From contig JAUIKP010000246.1 in NCBI GenBank assembly GCA_030430725.1, forward strand, positions 1-5,639: a stretch of 5,639 bases of DNA, in the 5' to 3' direction. Below are positions 1-5,639 of this stretch, in pieces. This stretch comes from Nitrospiria bacterium (GTDB lineage Bacteria; Nitrospirota; Nitrospiria; Nitrospirales; UBA8639). The notes beneath the pieces were generated by a model. The model was not told where the DNA came from, did no database searches, and saw nothing but the letters and a program-made list of their open reading frames with translations. Position 1 is the first letter of the stretch, and the number at the start of each line of letters is the position of its first letter. The position numbers and the translations under genes were made by a program.

Positions 1-1
1 A

Positions 2-1789
2 AGCATTACGACCCTCAACGCGGAACAGATTGCCCCCCTTCAGCCCAATCGTGTCACCACCATCCTCCAACAAGTCCCAGGACTCCATACCGATGAGATG
101 AGCGGGAGAAGCGGAATCAGCTCAGTGTATCTCCGAGGTGCCGATCCCAACTTCACCTTGATTATGCTGGATGGTGTCCCCATGAATGACTCAACGAACC
201 AGCGAGGGGGATCAGTTGATCTTTCCACGATTCCTATTGATCGGATCGAGCGAGTAGAAATTGTTCGGGGGCCTCTCTCGGCATTTTATGGTTCTGAAGC
301 GATGGCGGGCGCAATCAATTTTATTACCAAATCTGCTTCCACGGCTCCCTCCTTTCGCCTTTTGGGGGAAGGAGGTCGATACGATTATCTCAAAGGGCTT
401 ATCCAAACCGGAGGATCTCTTGGACCATTATCTGCCAATCTGACGCTGTCCCATACCCAAAATGGAGAGCAAATCGAGAAAGATTCATTTTTGATGGACT
501 CGGCCGGATGGAATTTTTCCATACTGACAGATCCCAATTTTGACATTCAACTGAACGGGCAATATACAGATTCGACGGTCCGGAGTTTTCCGGAAGGCAG
601 TGGTGGGTCGAAACTGGCGTTACTCCGGGAAACCGAACGACGAAAGACCCAGGAATTTCTGACCGGTTTGTCCGCCTCATTTCACATTCCTTCGGGTTGG
701 CAGCATCAGGTATTTCTGAGCGTCACTCGGAGACTTCAAGACGTGTCAAACCCCGGAATTCTTGCGACTCCAACCACCTATGCTCTGCCTCCGGCTGACT
801 TTGAAACTCTTTATACCCGTTTTCAAACACGCCTGACGACAACCTGGACGCTCAGCCCCAAATGGAAATTTTCACTTGGCGAACAACTGACTCATGAACG
901 CGGAAGACGGGACGGGACGCAAGACCTGAGTTCCTTCGGAGGCTCCTCTGACCAGCCAGATGACTTTGCCATCCGACGGACACTCGGAGGAACCTTTGCG
1001 GAATTAACGTCCATCTGGTGGGAAAAACTGACCCTGAATTCCGGTGTTCGAGCCGATCTCTCACAAGGGTTCCAGCCGAAGATTAGCCCCAGGATTGGAG
1101 CGAAATACCAACTGTTGGCCTCAATCCAGATTCGTGGTGGCTATGGAAAGGGGTTCAAATTGCCCAGTTTATCCAGTTTAGGAGACCCCTTGATTGGGAA
1201 CCCTTCCTTACAACCCGAAACCAGCGTGGGGTGGGATGTCGGCCTAGACTATCACACATTCGATGAAAGATTTACCGCAACGATAGAATTCTTTCACAAC
1301 CGGTTCAGGAACCTTATTGACCTCGATCCCGACCTCCTCAATCAAGGAATTATTCGCCTGGCCAATATTGATGAGGCAGAAACTCATGGTTGGAATATTT
1401 CCCTGTCCCTTACGCCAATCCCTGCCGTTTCTTTCCAGTCGAGTCTCACCCACCTCACCACTCGCGTGACGGAAACGGGTGCTCAACTAAGAAACCGCCC
1501 AAAATGGCGCGGTTGGGTGGGGGTCATGATGAAGCTTTCACCGACCCTCAATGTCAAAAGCCAAGTCACATGGGTCGGTTCCAGTTTTGATTTTCAAGTT
1601 CCGACACAAACCACACGAGTAGGAGGATTTGCCAAGGCGGACATCACGGTCAATTACCATCCCTTTACTGAATGGAGTTGCTATGCAGCCCTCGAAAATC
1701 TCACTAACTCCTCATATGAACAGTTTGCCGGATTCCCAGCTCCGCCCTTGACCTTTCGCTTAGGATTAGAATATCGGCCAGAATTGTAA
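2..1789 (+). CDS. TonB-dependent outer-membrane receptor, 5'-truncated by the window edge
   Basis: Outer-membrane beta-barrel that imports a scarce ligand (siderophore, cobalamin, haem or similar) using energy from TonB-ExbB-ExbD. The frame is open from base 2, so the real start, signal peptide and TonB box lie outside the window; the ATG at 98 is internal. Of the 595 visible residues, roughly 1-105 are plug: VTTILQQVPGL, then YLRGADPNFTLIMLDGVPMND (split here as the R-G-x-x-x-N and LDGVPMND signatures), IDRIERVEIVRGPLSAFYGS and AGAINFITK. The remainder is alternating barrel strands, including GYGKGFKLPSL, the NPSLQPETS turn typical of this family, and a last-strand block NLTNSSYEQFAGFPAPP followed by TFRLGLEYRPEL. 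The compact size resembles BtuB/CirA-type receptors, but the substrate cannot be read from sequence. The protein ends in Leu rather than the usual terminal aromatic residue. No partner transport gene is visible downstream, and no convincing terminator follows the TAA. Confidence 0.95.
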   Translation, partial: SITTLNAEQIAPLQPNRVTTILQQVPGLHTDEMSGRSGISSVYLRGADPNFTLIMLDGVPMNDSTNQRGGSVDLSTIPIDRIERVEIVRGPLSAFYGSEAMAGAINFITKSASTAPSFRLLGEGGRYDYLKGLIQTGGSLGPLSANLTLSHTQNGEQIEKDSFLMDSAGWNFSILTDPNFDIQLNGQYTDSTVRSFPEGSGGSKLALLRETERRKTQEFLTGLSASFHIPSGWQHQVFLSVTRRLQDVSNPGILATPTTYALPPADFETLYTRFQTRLTTTWTLSPKWKFSLGEQLTHERGRRDGTQDLSSFGGSSDQPDDFAIRRTLGGTFAELTSIWWEKLTLNSGVRADLSQGFQPKISPRIGAKYQLLASIQIRGGYGKGFKLPSLSSLGDPLIGNPSLQPETSVGWDVGLDYHTFDERFTATIEFFHNRFRNLIDLDPDLLNQGIIRLANIDEAETHGWNISLSLTPIPAVSFQSSLTHLTTRVTETGAQLRNRPKWRGWVGVMMKLSPTLNVKSQVTWVGSSFDFQVPTQTTRVGGFAKADITVNYHPFTEWSCYAALENLTNSSYEQFAGFPAPPLTFRLGLEYRPEL

Positions 1790-1916
1790 GGTCAGTCATG
1801 ATTTCGCAAAAGCGGACATCGGGTAGATCATCAACCAAGTTTTCTCCATGAAGCTATCCGAGAAACCTCCTTAAGCCAGGTCGTATTGTGACCGAAAAAG
1901 GAAAAGACGTCGAAAA

Positions 1917-1948
1917 GAGGCAGGCGAAGATGTGATAAACATTGCCTC
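1917..1948 (+). other. Bulged hairpin in the leader of the HDOD gene
   Basis: GAGGCA (1917-1922) pairs perfectly with TGCCTC (1943-1948). Directly inside it, ATGT (1930-1933) pairs with ACAT (1939-1942) around the loop GATAA. The two helices stack on the 3' side and leave a one-sided 7-base bulge (1923-1929). The element ends 17 bases before the ribosome binding site of the HDOD gene. No T tract follows, so it is not a terminator. It could be a regulatory leader structure or chance pairing; only conservation in relatives would tell. Confidence 0.25.
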
Positions 1949-1965
1949 CTACCTTACATCTCACT

Positions 1966-1969
1966 AGGA
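1966..1969 (+). promoter_or_regulatory. Ribosome binding site deciding the HDOD start
   Basis: AGGA lies 7 bases before the ATG at 1977. The in-frame TTG at 1971 is only one base away from it, too close for initiation, so the ATG is chosen and the protein is two residues shorter than the longest reading frame. Confidence 0.6.
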
Positions 1970-1976
1970 CTTGTTC

Positions 1977-2963
1977 ATGCAACTCATACTTCCATTCGAT
2001 CCGGTTCAGGACGAAGAGCGATCCACGATTTTTGCCAGAATTAAAAGATGTAAATCCTTGCCTATTCTGTCCCCCCTGGCCTCGACCATTCTCAAGATGT
2101 GCCAAAATGAGGAAACAAATGCCTCAGAATTGGCCACGATTATAAGTCAGGATCCGGGAATGGCGGCTCAAATTTTATTTATGGCAAATTCGGGGTATTA
2201 CGGCGGGTCTCGACACAAGGTGACCAGCATCGGACAGGCCGTGACCTTGCTTGGATTTTCAACGATCGCCAATCTGGCTCTATCTTTTTGCTTTTATCGT
2301 TTAATTAAAGACATGAAAGAGGTCACCACTTCCGGGATTGACCATGTAAAATTTTGGCGGCGATCCATTCTGGCCAGTGTCGCAGCTCGTGCCATTGGAA
2401 CACACTTCGCCTTTCCTGATGTAGAACTCATGTTTCTTGGTGCCCTGCTTCAGGACATCGGACTATTAGCATTAAACGAGGTGGCTTCAAAAGAAATGGC
2501 CTCACTCCAGGGTTACAATCAGGATGATCATGGCAACTTACACCAAGTTGAACTTGAACACTTGGGAGTTGCCCATTCACAGGTAGGAGCCTGGTTGGCC
2601 CAACTTTGGCAACTTCCTGAGGAGTTTCAGGTGGCCATTCTCTACAGTCATACTCCTGAATTATTTGAGACGCCGCTGGACTTTCAAGTGCTGGTGGATA
2701 CCGTGGCACTTTCAGGTATCATCGCGGACATGTGGATCAATCCCGATACCGAAGCCGCCATTGTCTCAGCCCGTAACAATAGTCAGGGTCGCTTAACCGT
2801 GCAACCGGAAGATTGGGAACCGATTCTTAAGCACATGATGACGGGAATTCCACAAATTGCCAGTTTTTTCCACAGCCGGATCGGGAACTTCGAAGACATA
2901 AACCACATCCATCAAGTAGCCTTACAACAGCTAAACTCCACTGATTCCCAATTATTCAGCTAG
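1977..2963 (+). CDS. HDOD-domain signalling protein
   Basis: A 328-residue protein dominated by an HDOD domain (about residues 20-225), a degenerate relative of HD-type phosphohydrolases used as a non-enzymatic output or scaffold in bacterial signalling, often tied to motility, c-di-GMP or stress. Diagnostic stretches are SLPILSP near residue 27, ELATIISQDPGMAAQIL (51-67), the MANSGYYGG block (69-77), VTSIGQAVTLLGF (82-94), the KFWRRSILAS segment (125-134), ALLQDIGLL (156-164), and the HLGVAHSQVGAWLAQLWQLP block (195-214). Where a catalytic HD pair would sit there is Gln159-Asp160, and the later His pair is reduced to one His (YSHTPE), so phosphohydrolase activity is not expected. The C-terminal 100 residues have no domain I recognise. 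There is no signal peptide or membrane span, so it should be cytoplasmic. The gene converges with the diguanylate cyclase gene, 26 bases separating the two stop codons. Confidence 0.93.
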   Translation: MQLILPFDPVQDEERSTIFARIKRCKSLPILSPLASTILKMCQNEETNASELATIISQDPGMAAQILFMANSGYYGGSRHKVTSIGQAVTLLGFSTIANLALSFCFYRLIKDMKEVTTSGIDHVKFWRRSILASVAARAIGTHFAFPDVELMFLGALLQDIGLLALNEVASKEMASLQGYNQDDHGNLHQVELEHLGVAHSQVGAWLAQLWQLPEEFQVAILYSHTPELFETPLDFQVLVDTVALSGIIADMWINPDTEAAIVSARNNSQGRLTVQPEDWEPILKHMMTGIPQIASFFHSRIGNFEDINHIHQVALQQLNSTDSQLFS

Positions 2964-2965
2964 AC

Positions 2966-2979
2966 AGGGTCAACGCCCT
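2966..2979. terminator. Weak hairpin between convergent genes
   Basis: AGGGT (2966-2970) can pair with GCCCT (2975-2979), including one T-G wobble, around the loop CAAC. It lies in the 26-base gap between the HDOD and GGDEF stop codons, where a bidirectional terminator would be expected. The stem is short and has no adjacent T run on either strand (the nearest on the plus strand is 15 bases on, inside the next gene), so the call is tentative. Confidence 0.25.
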
Positions 2980-2989
2980 CCACTCTGAC

Positions 2990-4147
2990 TCAGCTTTTCT
3001 TCCCCACTCCGTCATTCTCAGTCGCCAGACACAATTGGTTCCGACCATTGTCCTTTGCCCGATATAACGCACGATCTGCACGTTCAAGCCAGGAAAGCCC
3101 GGTTTCGCCAGGAAGTAATGCCGCCAAACCAATCGATGCCGTGACAGGAATGATGATATCTTGGTAGAAAAATTTCTCGCCTCTTATCGCATCCAGCAAC
3201 CGCTCGCCCAATCGTTGGCTCAGTTCCCCGTCGGCTCCCTGAAGCAAGACACAAAATTCTTCCCCTCCATATCTGGCAATAAAATCAGATTTTCTTGGGA
3301 AAGTCGACACCAGACGTTTCGCCACCTGCTGTAGCACCACATCCCCAGCCGGATGGCCATATGTATCGTTCACATGCTTAAAATGATCAACATCAACCAT
3401 CAAAATACAGGCTGCCGTCCCAGAGAAAAAACTCATACTGGCTGTTCGTTCTAATTGAAGATCCAATGCTCCACGGTTATACAGCTGGGTCAATGCATCC
3501 AGCGTCATTTGCTTTCGTGCGCCCCCCAGTTCTTCTTCAACGGTACGCAATTTTTCTCCAAGTTTTTCCAATCTTTGCTGCTGACGTTCTTGTCGTTCAT
3601 CCACAAAAGCACTAATGTTTTCAACCACAGCCAATAAGGCCTGCTTCACATCCTGAAAGGAACCGTCTTCGGTTGCCGTGCGCAATTGAATGAGATGATT
3701 GGTCACTTTTTGATCGGTTTCCAGATCCTCCACAAACGCGCGCCCCATGATATTGGTAAACTCGCAAAGAACAGTTCGCATATCTTGGAGATTTCGTGTC
3801 ACATAGGATTTTTCCTTTTGACGATGGCCATTGACAAATTGTGTGAGTGCCCCCCAATCACGTCGTGGACAGGCCTCGCGTTTTTTTGAATCGCCGCCAT
3901 CAATCTGCGCGCCAACCAACACATGCCTCGACCACCGTTCAAACTCCTTTTCTATTTCCGCTTCCGAGAGTTGATCAAGTTCAATCGCATGACGGCCCAG
4001 GCATCGTAAAACCCTGGCCAAAGATTCTACGGCCTTGTCGGACTCTCCCGAGACCTCTATGGCCCGAGAACCGTTAGCGATTTGCTCTTTTTGTGTCCCA
4101 TTCTCCTTATGGTGATCGTTTTTCCCAATAGACCACGGTCCTATCAT
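2990..4147 (-). CDS. Diguanylate cyclase (GGDEF domain) with helical N-terminal region
   Basis: A 385-residue enzyme expected to condense two GTP into the second messenger c-di-GMP. The GGDEF domain covers about residues 213-373: DALTQLYNR (217-225), VDVDHFKHVND (251-261) with metal-binding Asp252 and base-contacting Asn260, Asp269 in the GHPAGD motif, and the active-site loop GGEEF (294-298). An RxxD inhibitory site (Arg285, Asp288) sits at the standard spacing before it, so product feedback inhibition is likely. The domain ends with the usual ADRALYRAKDNGRN. Residues 183-212 are rich in Gln, Glu, Arg and Leu and look like a coiled-coil linker, consistent with dimerisation of two GGDEF half-sites. 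Residues 38-180 are hydrophilic and probably helical, a sensor or partner-binding region I cannot name. No membrane segments or signal peptide are seen, so it should be cytosolic. The ATG at 4147 is preferred to an upstream TTG at 4201 because a perfect Shine-Dalgarno precedes it. Confidence 0.95.
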   Translation of the reverse strand: MIGPWSIGKNDHHKENGTQKEQIANGSRAIEVSGESDKAVESLARVLRCLGRHAIELDQLSEAEIEKEFERWSRHVLVGAQIDGGDSKKREACPRRDWGALTQFVNGHRQKEKSYVTRNLQDMRTVLCEFTNIMGRAFVEDLETDQKVTNHLIQLRTATEDGSFQDVKQALLAVVENISAFVDERQERQQQRLEKLGEKLRTVEEELGGARKQMTLDALTQLYNRGALDLQLERTASMSFFSGTAACILMVDVDHFKHVNDTYGHPAGDVVLQQVAKRLVSTFPRKSDFIARYGGEEFCVLLQGADGELSQRLGERLLDAIRGEKFFYQDIIIPVTASIGLAALLPGETGLSWLERADRALYRAKDNGRNQLCLATENDGVGKKS

Positions 4148-4152
4148 GTCTT

Positions 4153-4158
4153 CCTCCT
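4153..4158 (-). promoter_or_regulatory. Strong Shine-Dalgarno for the diguanylate cyclase
   Basis: On the minus strand this reads AGGAGG, five bases before the ATG at 4147. It falls inside the longer in-frame reading from the TTG at 4201, where it would have to encode part of a Glu run (EEEED). This decides the start: the 18 extra residues of the longer frame are most likely untranslated leader. Confidence 0.85.
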
Positions 4159-4222
4159 CTTCAATTCTCTTCTGCCTTTGTCTATGCCGGGGACTATCCA
4201 AACCAATGTATGTGGAGAGCGG

Positions 4223-4252
4223 GGTAACGGTTTGATTCCGTTATCGGTTTTT
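4223..4252 (+). promoter_or_regulatory. Inverted repeat with T tract in the divergent intergenic region
   Basis: TAACGG (4225-4230) and CCGTTA (4238-4243) are perfect inverted arms 7 bases apart. Two more pairs, one G-T and one G-C, extend the stem to 8 (4223-4230 with 4238-4245). On the plus strand a T5 run follows at 4248-4252. It lies between the divergent GGDEF (-) and methyltransferase (+) genes, 76 bases from the GGDEF start and about 120 from the methyltransferase start. It could be a dimeric repressor or activator operator, or a plus-strand intrinsic terminator/attenuator in the methyltransferase leader. On the minus strand the hairpin has no T tail. The rest of 4148-4372 shows no promoter I would call with confidence. 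Confidence 0.4.
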
Positions 4253-4372
4253 CCTCTATGTCTCTTAAGTCACGTATTTGTTATGCTCTTCGCCAATTGC
4301 GACAAAACAACGTTCCTCAATGAACCTCTTGATATTCAATTTCATCGTTGACTCTTATTGTCCTGTAGGCGC

Positions 4373-5140
4373 GTGAATCCACCATACACGATCTCCAGTA
4401 GGCGAAATTCCCATTTCAAACGATGGGTGTCCTTACTTGACTCTCATGGGATTAAACGTCATCGCCTCTGCCTTGTTTCCGGGAATAAACTCCGGAGGGA
4501 AATCGGGACGCATTCGGGAGTGACGGTCCACGAAATTTTACTTCCGCCATCGTGGACCTCCAGAAATGACCTCCCTTCTCAGGCCCTTCACTATGAACTG
4601 TCCCATGCCCTGTTTCAGGAGCTGGACGTATTTGGGACAAAAGAACCGCTTCTGGTCTGCGGTATCCCCGAAATGTTACGGAGAGATCTCAAAAGGGCCC
4701 CCAACGGCTTGGAAGTTCTATGCCCGATCGGAGACCCTGGGAACCTTGGAGCCTTACTCCGGTGCTGTCGAGCCTTTGACGTACAGAAGGTCGTGTTACT
4801 TCAAGAAGCCGTTCACCCTTTCCACCCGAAGGTCATTCGTGCCAGTAGCGGCGCGGTGTTTGTCCAGCCCTTAGAATGGGCAGGCTCCATCACCGAACTG
4901 AATGACCCGGAAACATTGCAATGGATTACCGCATTAGATTTACACGGGACGAATATGTCTACGGTGCAATGGTCTCAACATGTTCGGCTTCTTATTGGAG
5001 AGGAAGGGGTAGGTGTTCCACCCTTTCAGTTTCTGGAACGCCTGTGCATTCCTCAAATCCATCCATCGATTCCATTAAATGCGACAGTCGCAGGGAGCAT
5101 CGCCCTCTATGCATATCGCCAACACCACTCACAGGCCTAA
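4373..5140 (+). CDS. SpoU/TrmH-family RNA 2'-O-ribose methyltransferase
   Basis: A 255-residue SPOUT-class enzyme that would transfer a methyl group from S-adenosylmethionine to a ribose 2'-OH in rRNA or tRNA; the target base cannot be read from sequence. The N-terminal substrate-binding part opens with TISSRRNSHFKRW and contains the HRLCLVSG strand. The catalytic trefoil-knot domain starts near residue 113. Motif 1 is DPGNLGALLRCCRAF (121-135; Asn124, Arg130), followed by IRASSGAVFVQP (155-166). Motif 2 is LLIGEEGVGVP (206-216; Glu210). Motif 3 is SIPLNATVAGSIALY (232-246; Asn236). Motif 3 departs from the common SLN form: Pro234 stands where the family usually has Ser. The start is uncertain: GTG at 4373 is placed just before the conserved N-terminus but has only a close AGG (4367-4369), while the longer TTG start at 4358 has no ribosome binding site. 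An in-frame stop at 4349 rules out anything longer. Confidence 0.9.
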   Translation: MNPPYTISSRRNSHFKRWVSLLDSHGIKRHRLCLVSGNKLRREIGTHSGVTVHEILLPPSWTSRNDLPSQALHYELSHALFQELDVFGTKEPLLVCGIPEMLRRDLKRAPNGLEVLCPIGDPGNLGALLRCCRAFDVQKVVLLQEAVHPFHPKVIRASSGAVFVQPLEWAGSITELNDPETLQWITALDLHGTNMSTVQWSQHVRLLIGEEGVGVPPFQFLERLCIPQIHPSIPLNATVAGSIALYAYRQHHSQA

Positions 5141-5194
5141 CCAATTGCGCTCCGACCCACCGATGAGGTACTCCATAGCTGATTGTGGCACCAC

Positions 5195-5639
5195 TCAAAC
5201 AGAACAACACACACACCTCCTATGAACACACCACAGGCACCTCAGGATCAGAGCTTTACGATGATTCAACCCGGCAGATATCGTCACTATAAAGGAAAAG
5301 AATACGAAGTTATTGGCATCGCCAAACATTCTGAAACAGAAGAAAATTTCGTGGTCTACCGAGGGGAAAAATTTTCGGATATCACATTTTAGAACATAAG
5401 GATATTGGCGAGCATAATAGTGATAACGTTCGATTGCCTTGTGCGTACCTTTGCCTTTACGATTAGCGTAGCTGTCGTAGATAAATGTTCGTTCAAAGAG
5501 CTGCTCGATGATGTTACACAATGCGTGATGCACTACCCGATCTCGGTAGGGTGCCGCACTAATCATGCGATCTTTTGGATCGTGGATGTAAAAGGTACGG
5601 TAAGCTCCCGGATGGTAAATCTTTGCCTGCAGTTCCCGT
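5195..5639 (-). CDS. Reverse transcriptase N-terminal fragment, DGR-like (5' end off window, 3' end broken)
   Basis: RNA-directed DNA polymerase fragment reading leftward from the window edge; the frame is open to 5639 (147 residues in all). Homologous residues run from about 5638 to 5345: [48 protein letters not shown], the [11 protein letters not shown] block, and motif [19 protein letters not shown] with the first catalytic Asp at 5381-5383. The Y-x-D-D motif, thumb and everything later are absent. From about 5344 down to the TGA at 5195 the frame simply reads the antisense of the DUF1653 gene and its leader, so those ~50 residues are not native. The [19 protein letters not shown] and FFPS pattern resembles RTs of diversity-generating retroelements such as the Bordetella phage enzyme more than group II intron maturases, but related unclassified RTs share it. 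No template repeat, Avd gene or variable repeat is in the window. As assembled, it cannot be active. Confidence 0.85.
   Translation of the reverse strand, partial: RELQAKIYHPGAYRTFYIHDPKDRMISAAPYRDRVVHHALCNIIEQLFERTFIYDSYANRKGKGTHKAIERYHYYARQYPYVLKCDIRKFFPSVDHEIFFCFRMFGDANNFVFFSFIVTISAGLNHRKALILRCLWCVHRRCVCCSV
5261..5392 (+). CDS. DUF1653 family protein, C-terminally truncated
   Basis: A small protein of unknown function whose first 34 residues match DUF1653: [14 protein letters not shown], then [11 protein letters not shown] and VVYR. Family members normally continue for about 25-30 residues through a ...WVRP..MF.E block. Here that part is missing: after VVYR (ending at 5362) come nine unrelated residues, GEKFSDITF, and a TAG. 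Those nine codons are the antisense of reverse-transcriptase sequence, so the gene is a fusion product, probably non-functional. The ATG at 5261 is chosen because the family starts about here and AGAG (5250-5253) lies 7 bases before it. An in-frame ATG at 5222 would add 13 residues, but the bases before it (CACCTCCT) are the complement of a ribosome binding site. It lies about 120 bases after the methyltransferase stop and may share its transcript. Confidence 0.75.
   Translation: MIQPGRYRHYKGKEYEVIGIAKHSETEENFVVYRGEKFSDITF
5345..5362. other. Breakpoint joining DUF1653 and reverse-transcriptase sequence
   Basis: These 18 bases encode NFVVYR in the DUF1653 frame (+) and SVDHEI in the reverse-transcriptase frame (-); both readings fit their families. 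To the left only DUF1653 homology continues, and to the right only reverse-transcriptase homology continues. The two codon frames are exactly in register on opposite strands. The segment is therefore the shared sequence at which two unrelated genes were joined. Confidence 0.7.

Noticed and set aside
1790..1916. Possible terminator or promoter after the TonB-dependent receptor
   Set aside because: A-rich runs and a GACGTC palindrome are present, but I found no stem followed by a T tract and no convincing -35/-10 pair.
1971..1976. TTG start adding two residues to the HDOD protein
   Set aside because: The AGGA is only one base upstream of this TTG, while the ATG at 1977 has a proper spacing of 7.
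4148..4201. TTG start adding 18 residues to the diguanylate cyclase
   Set aside because: The added segment contains the strong AGGAGG serving the ATG at 4147 and is a low-complexity Arg/Gln/Glu run.
4082..4351. Open frame on the plus strand giving an 89-residue hydrophobic protein just before the methyltransferase
   Set aside because: Its first part is antisense to the start of the diguanylate cyclase, it has no ribosome binding site that I can see, and its hydrophobic look follows from reading a Lys/Glu-rich coding strand backwards.
4992..5221. Minus-strand frame preceded by a perfect AGGAGG (5216-5221 read in reverse)
   Set aside because: The frame is antisense to the conserved motifs 2 and 3 of the methyltransferase and encodes nothing recognisable. 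The AGGAGG overlaps the first possible start, and its plus-strand form CACCTCCT merely sits before an in-frame ATG. Probably coincidence.
5195..5344. C-terminal ~50 residues of the reverse-transcriptase reading frame taken as a novel RT tail
   Set aside because: This stretch is the exact antisense of DUF1653 coding sequence and its leader; the conserved RT motifs that should come next are absent.

Overview
The window looks like a piece of a Gram-negative bacterial chromosome with about half G+C. The Gram-negative call rests on a TonB-dependent outer-membrane receptor. The combination of this receptor, an HDOD protein, a stand-alone diguanylate cyclase and a SpoU-family methylase would fit a Nitrospirota-like or proteobacterial genome, but no marker gene fixes the taxon and this is only an impression. 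Both ends of the window cut through genes.

Layout, left to right. (1) 2-1789 (+) is the C-terminal ~595 residues of a TonB-dependent receptor: end of the plug domain plus the whole beta-barrel. (2) 1977-2963 (+) is an HDOD-domain signalling protein, preceded by a leader of about 190 bases that can form a bulged hairpin. (3) 2990-4147 (-) is a diguanylate cyclase with an intact GGEEF active site and an RxxD inhibitory site, convergent with the HDOD gene and only 26 bases from it. (4) 4148-4372 is a divergent intergenic region holding a perfect inverted repeat, TAACGG-N7-CCGTTA, followed by a T tract. (5) 4373-5140 (+) is a SpoU/TrmH-type RNA 2'-O-ribose methyltransferase. (6) 5261-5392 (+) is the front half of a small DUF1653 protein. 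(7) 5639 down to about 5345 (-) is the N-terminal part of a reverse transcriptase of the diversity-generating-retroelement-like type, broken just after catalytic motif A.

Genes 1-5 look like ordinary chromosomal content. The HDOD and GGDEF genes are neighbouring regulators that could serve the same signalling process (c-di-GMP and motility/surface behaviour), but the sequence does not prove a functional link.

The most unusual spot is the right end. The DUF1653 gene and the reverse-transcriptase gene both lose homology at the same place, in opposite orientation, sharing about 18 bases (5345-5362) that make sense in both proteins. This is either a real microhomology rearrangement that broke both genes or an assembly chimera near a contig end. 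No stretch longer than 300 bases lacks a gene. I saw no tRNA, rRNA, CRISPR array, or insertion-sequence ends.
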